Under the pieces are notes generated by a model. It did no database searches. It was not told the DNA's origin and saw nothing but the letters and a program-made list of their open reading frames with translations. A stretch of 64,000 nt of DNA, from NCBI GenBank assembly GCA_022791255.1, contig JAAVYR010000001.1, positions 1 to 64,000 on the forward strand, read 5' to 3'. Each line of letters starts with the position of its first letter. The stretch's first letter is position 1. Origin of the DNA: Peptococcaceae bacterium (GTDB lineage Bacteria; Bacillota; Dehalobacteriia; UBA4068; JAAVYR01). Both the position numbers and the translations under genes were made by a program. This document shows positions 35,519-45,268 of this stretch, piece after piece.

Positions 35519-36343
35519 TTAATTCAAATTTTCAGCCAGCCATACTTTGAGCCGGGCCATATGCTGTAGATAGGTTGCCTTTTTGCTAGCGTCATAGATA
35601 AGTGCCGCTGGGTGATAGATAGGAAACACCCACATACCCAACCACTGACTATAAAAAGGCTTTCCAGCCATGGCCGTAATAGAAGCAGGCTTTTGCAGCA
35701 CCCAGCTCAAGGCTACCGCACCTAGGGTCACCATATATTTTGCCCCCGTCAGCTTTAATTCCTCAATGAGAATAGGCTTGCAGGCAGCGGTCTCCTCAGG
35801 GGCAGGTTTTCGATTAGCATAGTTCCCGTAGATACCCCTGTTAGAGGGCCGCACAGGACGGCACTTTAAAGTATTCGCAATATACAAATCTTCTCGATTT
35901 AAGCCCGCTAGCTCTAAAAATTCCGTAAGAATACCACCAGCTTGTCCCACAAAAGGCTGTCCTTGCAGGTCTTCCTGTCCACCAGGTGCTTCTCCCAGCA
36001 TGACCACTTTTGCACTGGCCTGCCACGGGTTTTTTACTACTTTGGTTCTGGTTTTACACAAGCCACATTTCTCACAGTGGTTCAAACGGTCAAGCCAATC
36101 TGCCCACTGCTCCTCGGTGCCGCCTGCATTAGTTTTTTCTGCAATTTTCTCATTTAAGGCTGCTGTATCTACCCTTTTTACTGGCTGGGGTTCTTTTCTT
36201 TGCTGCACCATTCCCCAGCTAGAGCTGGACTCCCTAGCAGCTGCTCGGCTAGGGCCCCGATTTTCTGTCAACGGACTAGCAGTCGGTTCACCAAACAAAG
36301 AAGTTTGGAATAATTCTTGTTGTCCTTGGGTTTCTTTTTCCAT
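35519..36343 (-). CDS. Family 4 uracil-DNA glycosylase with N-terminal extension
   Basis: This 274-residue Fe-S uracil-DNA glycosylase removes uracil from DNA. The glycosylase motif GEAPGGQEDLQGQPFVG and the cluster Cys (Cys90 and Cys93 in CEKCGLC, then the Cys of LKCRP and of ETAACKP) are visible. The residues before about 80 are an extra, low-complexity extension. At residues 13-17 it contains QTSLF, which resembles the QxxLF clamp-binding peptide. It lies upstream of coaD. Confidence 0.92.
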   Translation of the reverse strand: MEKETQGQQELFQTSLFGEPTASPLTENRGPSRAAARESSSSWGMVQQRKEPQPVKRVDTAALNEKIAEKTNAGGTEEQWADWLDRLNHCEKCGLCKTRTKVVKNPWQASAKVVMLGEAPGGQEDLQGQPFVGQAGGILTEFLELAGLNREDLYIANTLKCRPVRPSNRGIYGNYANRKPAPEETAACKPILIEELKLTGAKYMVTLGAVALSWVLQKPASITAMAGKPFYSQWLGMWVFPIYHPAALIYDASKKATYLQHMARLKVWLAENLN

Positions 36344-36380
36344 TGATTATCCTACTTTCTCCTAAAAGGATTTTTGGTTT

Positions 36381-37433
36381 TTATGATAGTGCTTTCATTT
36401 TTACAACTAACAATTCCTTTATCCCCTGAATAGCAACATCAATATCAGCTGCATCTATCTGGTAATGGGTAACAAAACGGATACTGTTTTTCCCTGCCGT
36501 ACCACATAACACGCCATAATCAGCTTTCAACTGAGATACGATTTCTCCAGCATCCAGCCCTGCAACCAGGTCGATTTTTACGATATTGGTTTCTACTTGA
36601 GCCGGGTCAAGGACTACCCCAGGGATAGCCGCAAGGCCCAAAGCAAGCTTCTGCGCCAAAGCATGGTCTTCTGCTAATCGTCCCGTCATATCTTCTAAAG
36701 CCACGATACCGGCCGCCGCCAGGAAGCCAGCTTGCCGCATACCGCCGCCCACCATTTTCCGCTTCTTACGAGCTTTGATAATAAACTCTTCCGTCCCACA
36801 AAGAAGACTGCCTACTGGTGCTGCTAACCCTTTAGATAGGCAAATATTTACCGTATCTACATATTGAGTAATCTCACTTGCTGGCAAGTGTAAAGCTGTC
36901 GCTGCATTAAAAAGTCGCGCTCCATCTAAGTGGATCTTTAGTCCATGTTCTTTTGCGCAAGCAGAAACATCAGCCAGCTGGGCCATAGGCATGACGGTAC
37001 CACCAGCCAGATTGTGGGTATTTTCCAGGCAGACTAATTTCGTTTCTGGATAATGAATATTTTCTTCGCGAATAGCCGCTTCGATATTTCTTACGCCTAA
37101 GTGACCGCGATCTCCACGAGCAGTATGAGGAATAGCACCGGCAAGGGCTGCACACCCCCCTACCTCATATTGATAAATATGGCTACGGTAATCAATGATA
37201 AACTCATTGCCCGGTTGCAAATGGGTAAGCAAAGCCACCAGGTTGCTCATGGTGCCGGAAGGACAGAAAAGCGCCTTTTCCTTCCCTAAAAGCGCCGCAC
37301 CCTTTTCCTCTAACGCCTTGATAGTTGGGTCTTCTCCATATACATCATCGCCCACTTCCGCCCGAAACATGGCTTCCCGCATCGCCGCAGTGGGTTGGGT
37401 TACGGTATCACTTCTCAAATCTATCATTTTCAT
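36381..37433 (-). CDS. ltaE: Low-specificity L-threonine aldolase
   Basis: This PLP enzyme splits threonine or allo-threonine into glycine and acetaldehyde. The protein of about 350 residues shows DLRSDTVTQPT at the start, GDDVYGEDPT, FCPSGTMSN and the PLP lysine in CLSKGLAAPVGS. ATG 37433 follows GGGAGTG and removes 16 residues from the longest frame. It is downstream of argG, separated by a terminator on the other side, and appears to be transcribed alone. Confidence 0.93.
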   Translation of the reverse strand: MKMIDLRSDTVTQPTAAMREAMFRAEVGDDVYGEDPTIKALEEKGAALLGKEKALFCPSGTMSNLVALLTHLQPGNEFIIDYRSHIYQYEVGGCAALAGAIPHTARGDRGHLGVRNIEAAIREENIHYPETKLVCLENTHNLAGGTVMPMAQLADVSACAKEHGLKIHLDGARLFNAATALHLPASEITQYVDTVNICLSKGLAAPVGSLLCGTEEFIIKARKKRKMVGGGMRQAGFLAAAGIVALEDMTGRLAEDHALAQKLALGLAAIPGVVLDPAQVETNIVKIDLVAGLDAGEIVSQLKADYGVLCGTAGKNSIRFVTHYQIDAADIDVAIQGIKELLVVKMKALS

Positions 37434-37537
37434 CTCATTCACTCCCATTGCAATCATGAATTTAATCACAGCTTTAATCACGGTTTATTGGTTCTATTAT
37501 AAAGCAATTTTCTCTATATGACGACCCTTTTTATAAA

Positions 37538-37571
37538 AAAACAGGTATGAAATGATTTTCACACCTGTTTT
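37538..37571 (-). terminator. Terminator of the argCJBDFG operon
   Basis: A 15 bp stem (37538-37552 with 37557-37571) has one G-U wobble on the minus strand and is followed by T7. It lies 19 nt after the argG stop. Confidence 0.85.
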
Positions 37572-37589
37572 CTTTCTCTTTTTAGAAAA

Positions 37590-38816
37590 CTATTTTTGGT
37601 TTTTAGCAGCTTCTTGGGCAAGCATGGCTCTTACTTTAAGCGGCAGGCCAAAGAGATTGATGAAGCCTTCTGCGTCATGATGGTCATAAAGATCACCAGT
37701 GGTAAAGCTAGCCAACGCTTCGCTATACAAAGAATAAGGAGAAGTAGTACCAGCCTTGATAATATTGCCTTTGTAGAGTTTGAATTTTACTTCCCCTGTC
37801 ACACATTCTTGGGTCTTTTCGATGAAAGCTTGGATGGCTTCCCGGAGCGGGGTAAACCATTTGCCTTCATAAACGATGCTAGCATATTTAGAGCCCATAT
37901 CTTTTTTTACTGCATAGGTGTCTCTATCCAAAATCAATTCTTCCAATTGCTGATGAGCTTCCATCAAAATAGTGCCGCCAGGGGTTTCATAAACGCCGCG
38001 AGATTTCATGCCTACGACCCGATTTTCTACGATATCAACAATGCCGATACCATGTTTGCCACCTAAAGCATTTAATTCTTCGATAATTTGGGAGAATTTC
38101 ATTTTCTTACCATTTAAAGCAACTGCTACCCCTTTTTCAAAGGAAAGGGTTACATATTCCCCTTCTTCCGGTGCTTTTTCCGGCGTTACCCCTAATACCA
38201 AAAGGTGGTCAAAGTTTGGTTCATTGGCAGGGTTCTCCAGTTCTAACCCTTCGTGGCTGATGTGCCACAAGTTCCGGTCACGGCTATAGCTGGAGTCTGC
38301 AGAGAACGGCAGGGTGATGCCGTGTTTGCGGCAATATTCGATTTCATCTTCCCGAGACTGCATATTCCAAGTTTCATTGCAGCGCCAAGGAGCAATGATT
38401 TTCATATCGGGAGCAAGGGCTTTAATCCCCAACTCAAAACGAACTTGGTCATTACCCTTGCCAGTAGCACCATGACAAATAGCCACAGCCCCTTCTTTGC
38501 GAGCCACTTCCACTAATTTTTTCGCAATCAAAGGACGGGCCATAGAGGTGCCCAATAAATATTTGTTTTCATAGATCGCATTTGCCTGCACACAAGGAGC
38601 GATATATTCATCAGCAAACTCATCTACTACATCTAAAATATAGCATTTATAGGCACCGGTAGAAAGTGCCCGTTCTTCTAAGCCGTCTGTTTCTTCCCCT
38701 TGTCCTACATTGACGCAACAGCAAACCACATCATAATCATAGTTTTCCTTGAGCCAAGGAATGATGGCAGTAGTGTCCAAGCCACCAGAATACGCCAGTA
38801 CAACTTTTTCTTTCAT
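37590..38816 (-). CDS. argG: Argininosuccinate synthase
   Basis: ArgG joins citrulline and aspartate. The 408-residue protein begins with the PP-loop [10 protein letters not shown] and contains [15 protein letters not shown] and [19 protein letters not shown]. It is the last gene of the arg run, separated from argF by 147 bp that carries a dispersed repeat. Confidence 0.97.
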   Translation of the reverse strand: MKEKVVLAYSGGLDTTAIIPWLKENYDYDVVCCCVNVGQGEETDGLEERALSTGAYKCYILDVVDEFADEYIAPCVQANAIYENKYLLGTSMARPLIAKKLVEVARKEGAVAICHGATGKGNDQVRFELGIKALAPDMKIIAPWRCNETWNMQSREDEIEYCRKHGITLPFSADSSYSRDRNLWHISHEGLELENPANEPNFDHLLVLGVTPEKAPEEGEYVTLSFEKGVAVALNGKKMKFSQIIEELNALGGKHGIGIVDIVENRVVGMKSRGVYETPGGTILMEAHQQLEELILDRDTYAVKKDMGSKYASIVYEGKWFTPLREAIQAFIEKTQECVTGEVKFKLYKGNIIKAGTTSPYSLYSEALASFTTGDLYDHHDAEGFINLFGLPLKVRAMLAQEAAKNQK

Positions 38817-38883
38817 TTCTTCATATCCTCCCAGTTTATTTATTGATTTAGTATGTACTATTACTTACATATGTTAACAACTT

Positions 38884-38941
38884 GTCATCCTGAACGAATG
38901 TGAAGGATCTTTAAATATTCTTCGCTTATGCGCAGAATGAC
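38884..38941. repeat. Dispersed repeat copy A, complete inverted-pair form
   Basis: A 25 nt unit (38884-38908, starting GTCATCCTGAAC and ending GAAGGAT) is followed by 8 nt and a diverged inverted 25 nt copy (38917-38941). The whole forms an imperfect hairpin between argF and argG. Other copies are at 47071, 50105 and 51119. Confidence 0.75.
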
Positions 38942-38963
38942 CTCTCCATAGTAAAATACTCTT

Positions 38964-39914
38964 TTATTTATCCAGCATGGTCAATGCCATGACTGCCATT
39001 TGGGCATAAAGTCTATTTTCCGCCTCATCAAAGATGACGGATTGAGGACCTTCGAAAACATCTTCCGTAATTTCTTGTCCACGGTAAGCAGGTAGGCAGT
39101 GCATCACCAAGGCGTCATCTTTTGCCTGCTTTAATAAGTCAGCATTAATTTGATAACCAGCAAAATCCTTTTGCCGTTGGAGCTTTTCTTCTTCCTGTCC
39201 CATGCTGGTCCAAGCATCCGTGCAAAGGATATCGGCATTTTTCGCAGCAGCCGCAATATTATCTACACAGATTTCTACACTACCACCGTTTTCCTTCGCT
39301 ACTTGCTGCGCCAAGTCCACGATGGCTTTATCTGGCATATGGGTGCTAGGACAAGCAATGGCTACTTCCATACCAAACTTCGCTCCCATATTCATGAGAG
39401 AGTGAGCCATATTATTGCCATCACCAATAAAGGCAAACTTCAACCCTTTTAATCTGCCTTTATGCTCCCGGATGGTTTGAGCGTCTGCCATGACCTGACA
39501 AGGATGTAATAAATCAGTTAGCCCATTGATAACTGGGATAGAGGCATAACGCGCTAATTCCTCCACCCGTTCATGGGCAAAGGTACGGATCATAATACCA
39601 TTTAAGTAGCGAGACAACACCCGAGCCGTGTCAGGGATAGGTTCTCCTCTGCCGATTTGAGAGTCATTGCCAGAGAGGAACAAGGCATAGCCGCCTAGAT
39701 AGTACATCCCTGTTTCAAAAGAAACACGAGTACGAGTAGAGCTTTTTTCAAAAATCATCCCTAATGTCTTGCCTTTTAACACATCGATGGGACGACCAGC
39801 TTTTTTCTCCGCCTTTAAGTAATCTGCCACATCCAGCATATAGAGCAACTCTTCGCTACTAAAATCTGTAAGGGCTAAAAAGTCTTTTCCCACAAAGTCT
39901 TTTTTTAATTCCAT
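38964..39914 (-). CDS. argF: Ornithine carbamoyltransferase
   Basis: ArgF makes citrulline from ornithine and carbamoyl phosphate. The 316-residue protein has the carbamoyl phosphate motif STRTR, the HPCQ motif (LLHPCQVMAD) and the active-site HCLPAYRG. The start codon is ATG 39914. It follows argD by 99 bp. Confidence 0.96.
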   Translation of the reverse strand: MELKKDFVGKDFLALTDFSSEELLYMLDVADYLKAEKKAGRPIDVLKGKTLGMIFEKSSTRTRVSFETGMYYLGGYALFLSGNDSQIGRGEPIPDTARVLSRYLNGIMIRTFAHERVEELARYASIPVINGLTDLLHPCQVMADAQTIREHKGRLKGLKFAFIGDGNNMAHSLMNMGAKFGMEVAIACPSTHMPDKAIVDLAQQVAKENGGSVEICVDNIAAAAKNADILCTDAWTSMGQEEEKLQRQKDFAGYQINADLLKQAKDDALVMHCLPAYRGQEITEDVFEGPQSVIFDEAENRLYAQMAVMALTMLDK

Positions 39915-40013
39915 TCTATAAAACTCCTTAATCTATTGGTTTCCGTTACTTTTATCTATTCTTATTTACTTTTACCAAGTAACTTTTATTTTACCATATT
40001 TTACCGACCTTTC

Positions 40014-41207
40014 TCAACACCTACTTGAGAAAGCCGCATCTAAGACAGTTACTACTTTATCTATCTCCTCTTTGGTTACGGTCAGAGGCGGCAAGAGGCG
40101 GATAACCGTACCAGCGGTACAATTTACCAACACCCCATGGTCCTTGGCAAAACCAACAATGCCGCTGCCATTATGAGCAAGGGCTAAGCCCGCTAGTAGT
40201 CCTTTACCTCGCACCTCTAGGATGTCGTCATATTTTTCTTTTAAGGCTTCCAGCTTGATCCAGAGATAACTGCTTACTTCCTGGACATGGTCTAAGAAGC
40301 CTGGTTCCAGCATGGTTTCCATCACGGCCACCCCCGCCGCAGTTACCAGAGGATTACCGCCGAAGGTAGAACCATGGTCCCCCGGATGAAAGGCTGCCGC
40401 TACCTGTTCTTTGGCAAGGAAAGCACCGATAGGTGCGCCACCACCTAAGCTTTTTGCCAAAGTCATAATATCTGGTTCGATGCCATATTGTTCATAAGCA
40501 AAGAGAGAACCCGTCCGCCCCATGCCACACTGCACTTCATCTAAAATCAGCAAGATGTCACAGTCATCACAAAGCGCCCGTACTTCCTGCAAATATGCTG
40601 GGTCAGCAGCGATAACGCCGCCTTCCCCTTGAACTGTTTCCAGCATAATGGCGCAAGTCTTTGCTGTTACAGCTTCTTTCAGTGCTGCAAAATCATTAAA
40701 GGGCACATAGGAAAATCCTTCTGGTAACGGATGAAAATCTTTATGAAATTTCTCTTGTCCAGTTGCTTTTAAGGTTGCCAGCGTCCGTCCATGAAAGGAA
40801 TGCTCCATGGTAATGATATCTGTCCGCTCCGGGTGCCCTTGTTCTGCTGCATATTTTCTAGCCAGCTTGATGGCGCCTTCATTCGCTTCCGCACCGCTAT
40901 TGCAAAAGAATACTTTATCTAGCGAGGAGTGTTCTACCAAAAGTTTCGCCAGCTGGATTTGAGGTTCTATCCAATATAAATTAGAACAGTGGATTAAGGC
41001 TTCGCTTTGTTTCTGGATGGCCTCTACCACTGCCGGATGGCAATGGCCCAGGCCATTAACGGCAATACCAGACACAAAGTCCAGATACTCTTTACCATCA
41101 GCGTCCCAGATGACGCTGCCTTTCCCTTTGGTCACTACCATGGGCAGCCGACCATAGGTATTCATTAAATATTTCTTGCCCTCCGCAATGAGCGTTTCAT
41201 TGTTCAT
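40014..41207 (-). CDS. argD: Acetylornithine aminotransferase
   Basis: This 397-residue class III PLP aminotransferase acts on N-acetylornithine. Typical blocks are VSGIAVNGLGHCHP, FFCNSGAEANEGAIKLAR, LILDEVQCGMGRTG and the PLP lysine in LAKSLGGGAPIGA. It lies 42 nt downstream of argB. Confidence 0.95.
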   Translation of the reverse strand: MNNETLIAEGKKYLMNTYGRLPMVVTKGKGSVIWDADGKEYLDFVSGIAVNGLGHCHPAVVEAIQKQSEALIHCSNLYWIEPQIQLAKLLVEHSSLDKVFFCNSGAEANEGAIKLARKYAAEQGHPERTDIITMEHSFHGRTLATLKATGQEKFHKDFHPLPEGFSYVPFNDFAALKEAVTAKTCAIMLETVQGEGGVIAADPAYLQEVRALCDDCDILLILDEVQCGMGRTGSLFAYEQYGIEPDIMTLAKSLGGGAPIGAFLAKEQVAAAFHPGDHGSTFGGNPLVTAAGVAVMETMLEPGFLDHVQEVSSYLWIKLEALKEKYDDILEVRGKGLLAGLALAHNGSGIVGFAKDHGVLVNCTAGTVIRLLPPLTVTKEEIDKVVTVLDAAFSSRC

Positions 41208-41249
41208 ATTGCCATCCTCTCTTCTTTTGCCACTGATATATCACTGCTT

Positions 41250-42137
41250 TTATTTTGATACCATCGTACCGATACCATCTCTGGTCAGCATTTCCAACAA
41301 AATGCTGTGAGGCCGCCTACCATCTAAGATGTGAGCACTTTTCACCCCACCATTAATGGCCTTCACACAACAATCTACCTTCGGTATCATACCGCCGGAA
41401 ATAATCTTCCGGTCGATGAGGCTATCTACTTCCTCTATTTTCAGAGAAGAAATCAATGTAGACGGATCGTCTTTATCCACACAAATCCCTTCCACATCTG
41501 TAAGAATAATGAGCTTTTCTGCACCCAATGCCACGGCGATTTCTGCCGCTGCATAGTCTGCATTAATATTATAACCTTCGCCGTCAGCGCCTACGCCGAT
41601 AGGAGAAACCACAGGAATATAATCTTTCTCCACCAGCATATCTAGAGGTTCTGTATTCACAGAAACAATTTCTCCTACAAAACCCAGGTCAAGGTCGGTT
41701 TCTTCACCTTCTGCATTTAGTCCGCTAGTCAGCTTTTTCTCCGCCACCAGAAGATTACCGTCTTTCCCGGAAAGACCGATGGCCTTGCCCCCATTTTGAT
41801 TAATGTGGGTAACGATACCTTTATTCAGCTTACCCACTAACACCATTTCTACCACTTCCATGGTGTCACCGTCTGTCACCCTGAGACCATTGATAAATTC
41901 CGACTGAATATCCAGCCGCTTCAAAAGACGATTAATCTCTGGACCCCCGCCATGAACGATAACAGGATGGATACCCACCAGCTTCATTAAGATGACATCA
42001 TTAATGACAGCCTTTTGCAGCTCTTCATTGAGCATAGCATGGCCACCGTATTTGATAACCACTGTCTTGCCATGAAATTCTTTAATATAAGGCAATGCGT
42101 CTACCAACACATTTGCCTTTTCGATTGGATTTGACAT
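41250..42137 (-). CDS. argB: Acetylglutamate kinase
   Basis: ArgB phosphorylates N-acetylglutamate. The 295-residue protein shows VIKYGGHAM, the HGGGPEIN loop, GFVGEI and GGMIPKVDCC, the usual amino acid kinase motifs. The length and the LDGRRPHSILLEML end suggest the arginine-sensitive, hexameric type. It lies 14 nt downstream of argJ. Confidence 0.96.
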   Translation of the reverse strand: MSNPIEKANVLVDALPYIKEFHGKTVVIKYGGHAMLNEELQKAVINDVILMKLVGIHPVIVHGGGPEINRLLKRLDIQSEFINGLRVTDGDTMEVVEMVLVGKLNKGIVTHINQNGGKAIGLSGKDGNLLVAEKKLTSGLNAEGEETDLDLGFVGEIVSVNTEPLDMLVEKDYIPVVSPIGVGADGEGYNINADYAAAEIAVALGAEKLIILTDVEGICVDKDDPSTLISSLKIEEVDSLIDRKIISGGMIPKVDCCVKAINGGVKSAHILDGRRPHSILLEMLTRDGIGTMVSK

Positions 42138-42151
42138 TTATCTCACTCCTA

Positions 42152-43393
42152 TTAGGTCCGATAATCCCCGTTAATCTTCACATAATCATAGCTTAAGTCA
42201 CAACCCCAAGCAGTAGCAGAACACGCACCATCTGCAAAGTCCATAATAACGGTAATTTCATCCTCAGCAAGGATTTCTGCCGCCCGCTCCTCACGAAAAG
42301 GATAGGGCGCCCCTGCTGCCATCACTTGTTCTTTACCGGCCTTACTTTCCAGCCAAATAGATACTTTTTTCGGGTCATACTTGGCTTCTGAATACCCCAC
42401 TGCACAGATAATCCGGCCCCAGTTGGCGTCTTCCCCAAAGAAAGCAGCTTTTACCAGGCTAGAGGCAGCTACTGCTTTTGCTGCTTTTTTAGCGTCTGCT
42501 TCGGTCTGCATATGAAGTGCCTGGATGGTGAGAAGTTTGGTAGCCCCTTCCCCGTCCTTGGCTATCATCCGTGCCAGAGCTTTACATACTTGGGTAAGAG
42601 CCGCAGCAAAGATAGCATAGTCTGCACTGTTTATGGTGATTTCATCATTACCAGCCGCACCATTGGCCATCACCATCAGAGAGTCATTGGTGCTGGTATC
42701 ACCATCTACCGTCACCATGTTAAAGGAAACATCTGCTGCTGCCTTTAATGCAGATTGCAATGCTTCCGGAGACACCGCTACATCAGTAGTAATAAAGCCC
42801 AGCATAGTCGCCATATTTGGGTGTATCATACCAGAGCCTTTAGCGATACCGCCGATGGTCACCGTCTTACCGGCCATTTCACATTGAAGGGCATATTCTT
42901 TCGGAAAGGTATCCGTGGTCATGATAGCAAGAGCTGCATCATGTCCCCCCTCTGGAGACAAGGCCGCTGTCACCATATCAATACCGGCTGTTATTCGCTC
43001 CATAGGCAACGCTACACCGATAACCCCAGTAGAAGCCACCAGCACTTTTTCTGCCGGCACGCCCAACTTTTCACCTGTCTTCACTGCCATGGTCTGAGCG
43101 TCTTTTTCTCCGGTTTCCCCAGTGCAGGCATTGGCATTGCCGCTATTAGCGATAATGGCATAACCTTTCCCGCCCTTTACAACCTGCCGGCACCAGCCTA
43201 CAGGAGCCGCTGCATATTGGTTTTGGGTGAAAACCCCTGCGATAGACGCTTCCTGCTCTGTATAAATCAGCGCTACATCCTTTTTATCGGGCTTTTTACT
43301 TTTGATAGCCGCCCGGACGCCAGCTGCTTGGAAACCCGCTGCTGCTGTTACGCCGCCAGGGATTTCTCTGCCTATCTTCTTTTCTTCTATCAT
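42152..43393 (-). CDS. argJ: Bifunctional ornithine acetyltransferase / N-acetylglutamate synthase
   Basis: ArgJ recycles the acetyl group from acetylornithine to glutamate. The protein of about 413 residues contains the self-cleavage and nucleophile motif [11 protein letters not shown] and the C-terminal NWGRII block. ATG 43393 (MIEEKK) is a normal distance from AAGGTG. There is no argA or argE in the run, so the cyclic pathway through ArgJ is used. The gene lies 42 bp downstream of argC. Confidence 0.95.
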   Translation of the reverse strand: MIEEKKIGREIPGGVTAAAGFQAAGVRAAIKSKKPDKKDVALIYTEQEASIAGVFTQNQYAAAPVGWCRQVVKGGKGYAIIANSGNANACTGETGEKDAQTMAVKTGEKLGVPAEKVLVASTGVIGVALPMERITAGIDMVTAALSPEGGHDAALAIMTTDTFPKEYALQCEMAGKTVTIGGIAKGSGMIHPNMATMLGFITTDVAVSPEALQSALKAAADVSFNMVTVDGDTSTNDSLMVMANGAAGNDEITINSADYAIFAAALTQVCKALARMIAKDGEGATKLLTIQALHMQTEADAKKAAKAVAASSLVKAAFFGEDANWGRIICAVGYSEAKYDPKKVSIWLESKAGKEQVMAAGAPYPFREERAAEILAEDEITVIMDFADGACSATAWGCDLSYDYVKINGDYRT

Positions 43394-43435
43394 AAAAAAC
43401 ACCTTTGCTTTCTTTTATTCAGCTTATCATAAAAC

Positions 43436-44476
43436 TCATGGACACTGAGGGATAGCCATCAGTCCAGTAGTTTCGGGGAAACCTAGCAGCAAATTCATAT
43501 TCTGCACTGCCTGGCCTGCGGCCCCTTTACCTAAGTTATCAATGGCAGAGGTCACAATAATACGATTGGTCCGCTCGTCATAGTGATACCCGATGTGACA
43601 AAGATTACTGCCCACTGTCCATTTGGTCTGGGGATAAACATCAGGCTCCTGAATGCGAATAAATGGCTCGCTGCCATAATATTTCTCATAAATAGCCTGT
43701 AAATCCTTACCGAACTGCACCCCCACCCCGCTGCCATAGCAAGTAGCCAATATTCCCCTGGTCATAGGGATTAAATGGGGGGTAAAGTTAATGGTCACAG
43801 GCCGTCCTGCTGCTTCTGTCAGCGCCTGTTCGATTTCCGGTGTATGGCGATGTTTCCCTACATTATAGGCTTTTACGCTTTCGTTAGCTTCTCCATAGAG
43901 ATTAGTAGGCGACGGCGTCTTCCCGGCACCAGAAACACCGGATTTTGCATCAATGATGATAGTTGCAGGGTCTATGACACCTTCTTTTACCAGAGGATAC
44001 ATAGCCAAAATAGAAGCCGTGGTATAGCAGCCAGGGTTCCCCACGATTTGCGCCTCTTTGATTTGCTCCCGGTAAAGCTCCGGCAAACCATAAACAGCCG
44101 CTTTCGTCAGTGGATGATTTTCATGGCCCACATGGTACCATGCCTCAAAGACTGCACCATCACGGAAACGGAAGTCTGCGCCAATATCGATAACCTTTAT
44201 GCCTGCAGCAGCTAACTCTGCTGCGACCGGCACACACTTGCCATGAGGCAAGATGATAAACACCAGGTCAGAGTCTGCCTTAATTTTGCTTAAATCCAAC
44301 TCCTCAATGGTTTGATCCATAAAACCGTATAAATAAGGAAATACTGATTGGATTTTCTCTCCGGCAGAAGTATGGGCTGTCAAATGGGTAATGGTAACCC
44401 CACCATGATTTAACAACAAACGAATTAACTCCCCGCCGGCAAAGCTGGAAGCGCCAATCACACTCACTCGATACAT
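43436..44476 (-). CDS. argC: N-acetyl-gamma-glutamyl-phosphate reductase
   Basis: ArgC reduces N-acetylglutamyl phosphate. The 346-residue protein begins with the nucleotide-binding motif VIGASSFAGGEL and has the catalytic Cys in GNPGCYTTASI, followed by KSGVSGAGK. It is the first gene of the argCJBDFG run, behind tandem ARG boxes. Confidence 0.96.
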   Translation of the reverse strand: MYRVSVIGASSFAGGELIRLLLNHGGVTITHLTAHTSAGEKIQSVFPYLYGFMDQTIEELDLSKIKADSDLVFIILPHGKCVPVAAELAAAGIKVIDIGADFRFRDGAVFEAWYHVGHENHPLTKAAVYGLPELYREQIKEAQIVGNPGCYTTASILAMYPLVKEGVIDPATIIIDAKSGVSGAGKTPSPTNLYGEANESVKAYNVGKHRHTPEIEQALTEAAGRPVTINFTPHLIPMTRGILATCYGSGVGVQFGKDLQAIYEKYYGSEPFIRIQEPDVYPQTKWTVGSNLCHIGYHYDERTNRIIVTSAIDNLGKGAAGQAVQNMNLLLGFPETTGLMAIPQCP

Positions 44477-44506
44477 AGGCAGCAGCTCCTTTTCTTATAT
44501 GATTAT

Positions 44507-44535
44507 ATCTTACCCCTTTATCTTTACTTTTGCAA
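44507..44535 (-). promoter_or_regulatory. Promoter of argC
   Basis: Minus strand: TTGCAA (44530-44535), 17 nt spacer, TAAGAT (44507-44512). The leader to argC is short and unstructured. Confidence 0.6.
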
Positions 44536-44552
44536 TGCTTATTTCAGAAAAT

Positions 44553-44591
44553 TTTGTATATTTTTTCTTATATAATGAATATTTATACATT
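44553..44591 (-). promoter_or_regulatory. Tandem ARG boxes (ArgR/AhrC operator)
   Basis: Two 18 bp boxes, 44553-44570 and 44574-44591, are separated by 3 bp. The second (AATGAATATTTATACATT) fits the TnTGnATWWWWATnCAnA pattern closely and the first fits at most positions. Paired boxes with 2-3 bp spacing are the form bound by an ArgR hexamer. They lie upstream of the argC -35. Confidence 0.7.
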
Positions 44592-44602
44592 AGCTGCATA
44601 CA

Positions 44603-44641
44603 AAAAAGAGAAAAGTCAGATTACTGCTTTTCTCTCTTTTT
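44603..44641 (-). terminator. Terminator of iorAB
   Basis: A stem pairs 44603-44615 with 44627-44641, with a small bulge, and ends in T6 on the minus strand. It separates iorB from the arg control region. Confidence 0.75.
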
Positions 44642-44686
44642 CACAAAACGATTTATCAGATGATTTTCTATAGCTATAGCCATATG

Positions 44687-45268
44687 CTATCTTTGCAGTT
44701 CTCTGCCACTGGCAAAGGCCTTTTGGTTTACTGCCAGGAATTTCTCCGGTACAGCCTCTGCTAGTGCTTGCTGCCACAAAGCACTATCCCCGGCTAAGAA
44801 TTGAGATAGCACCCCTAACAGTACCACATTGACCGCCTTACCATTGCCGGCAGCTAATGCTAACGATAGCGCGTCTACCGGTACCACCTGTTTTGCTCTT
44901 TGCCGCAGCTTCCCAATAACATCTTCTGGATATACAGCTGCACTTGCAGAAACAGGCATCGGGTCCAGCGCTTGATCATTAACGATGACTGTACCGTCTT
45001 CCTTTAAGTAGTCTATCCAACGAAGAGCCTCCAGCTTCTCAAAGGCCAAGATTACATCTGCCGCTCCTGGCTGGATAATGGGAGAATACACCTTATCCCC
45101 AAAACGGACCTGGGTCACTACACTGCCGCCCCGTTGGGCCATACCATGGATTTCAGAGACTTTTACCTCCCCAGCTATTCGTTGGGCAGCAGCAGCAAGG
45201 ATACGGCTAGCAAGGATGGTCCCCTGACCGCCCACACCAACGATGAGAATATTTGTTGTTTTCGTCAT
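44687..45268 (-). CDS. iorB: Indolepyruvate:ferredoxin oxidoreductase beta subunit
   Basis: This 193-residue protein has the gamma-type pyruvate:ferredoxin oxidoreductase domain: ILIVGVGGQGTILASRILA at the start and MAQRGGSVVTQVRFG. It forms a heterodimer with IorA. It overlaps iorA by 4 nt. Confidence 0.95.
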   Translation of the reverse strand: MTKTTNILIVGVGGQGTILASRILAAAAQRIAGEVKVSEIHGMAQRGGSVVTQVRFGDKVYSPIIQPGAADVILAFEKLEALRWIDYLKEDGTVIVNDQALDPMPVSASAAVYPEDVIGKLRQRAKQVVPVDALSLALAAGNGKAVNVVLLGVLSQFLAGDSALWQQALAEAVPEKFLAVNQKAFASGRELQR

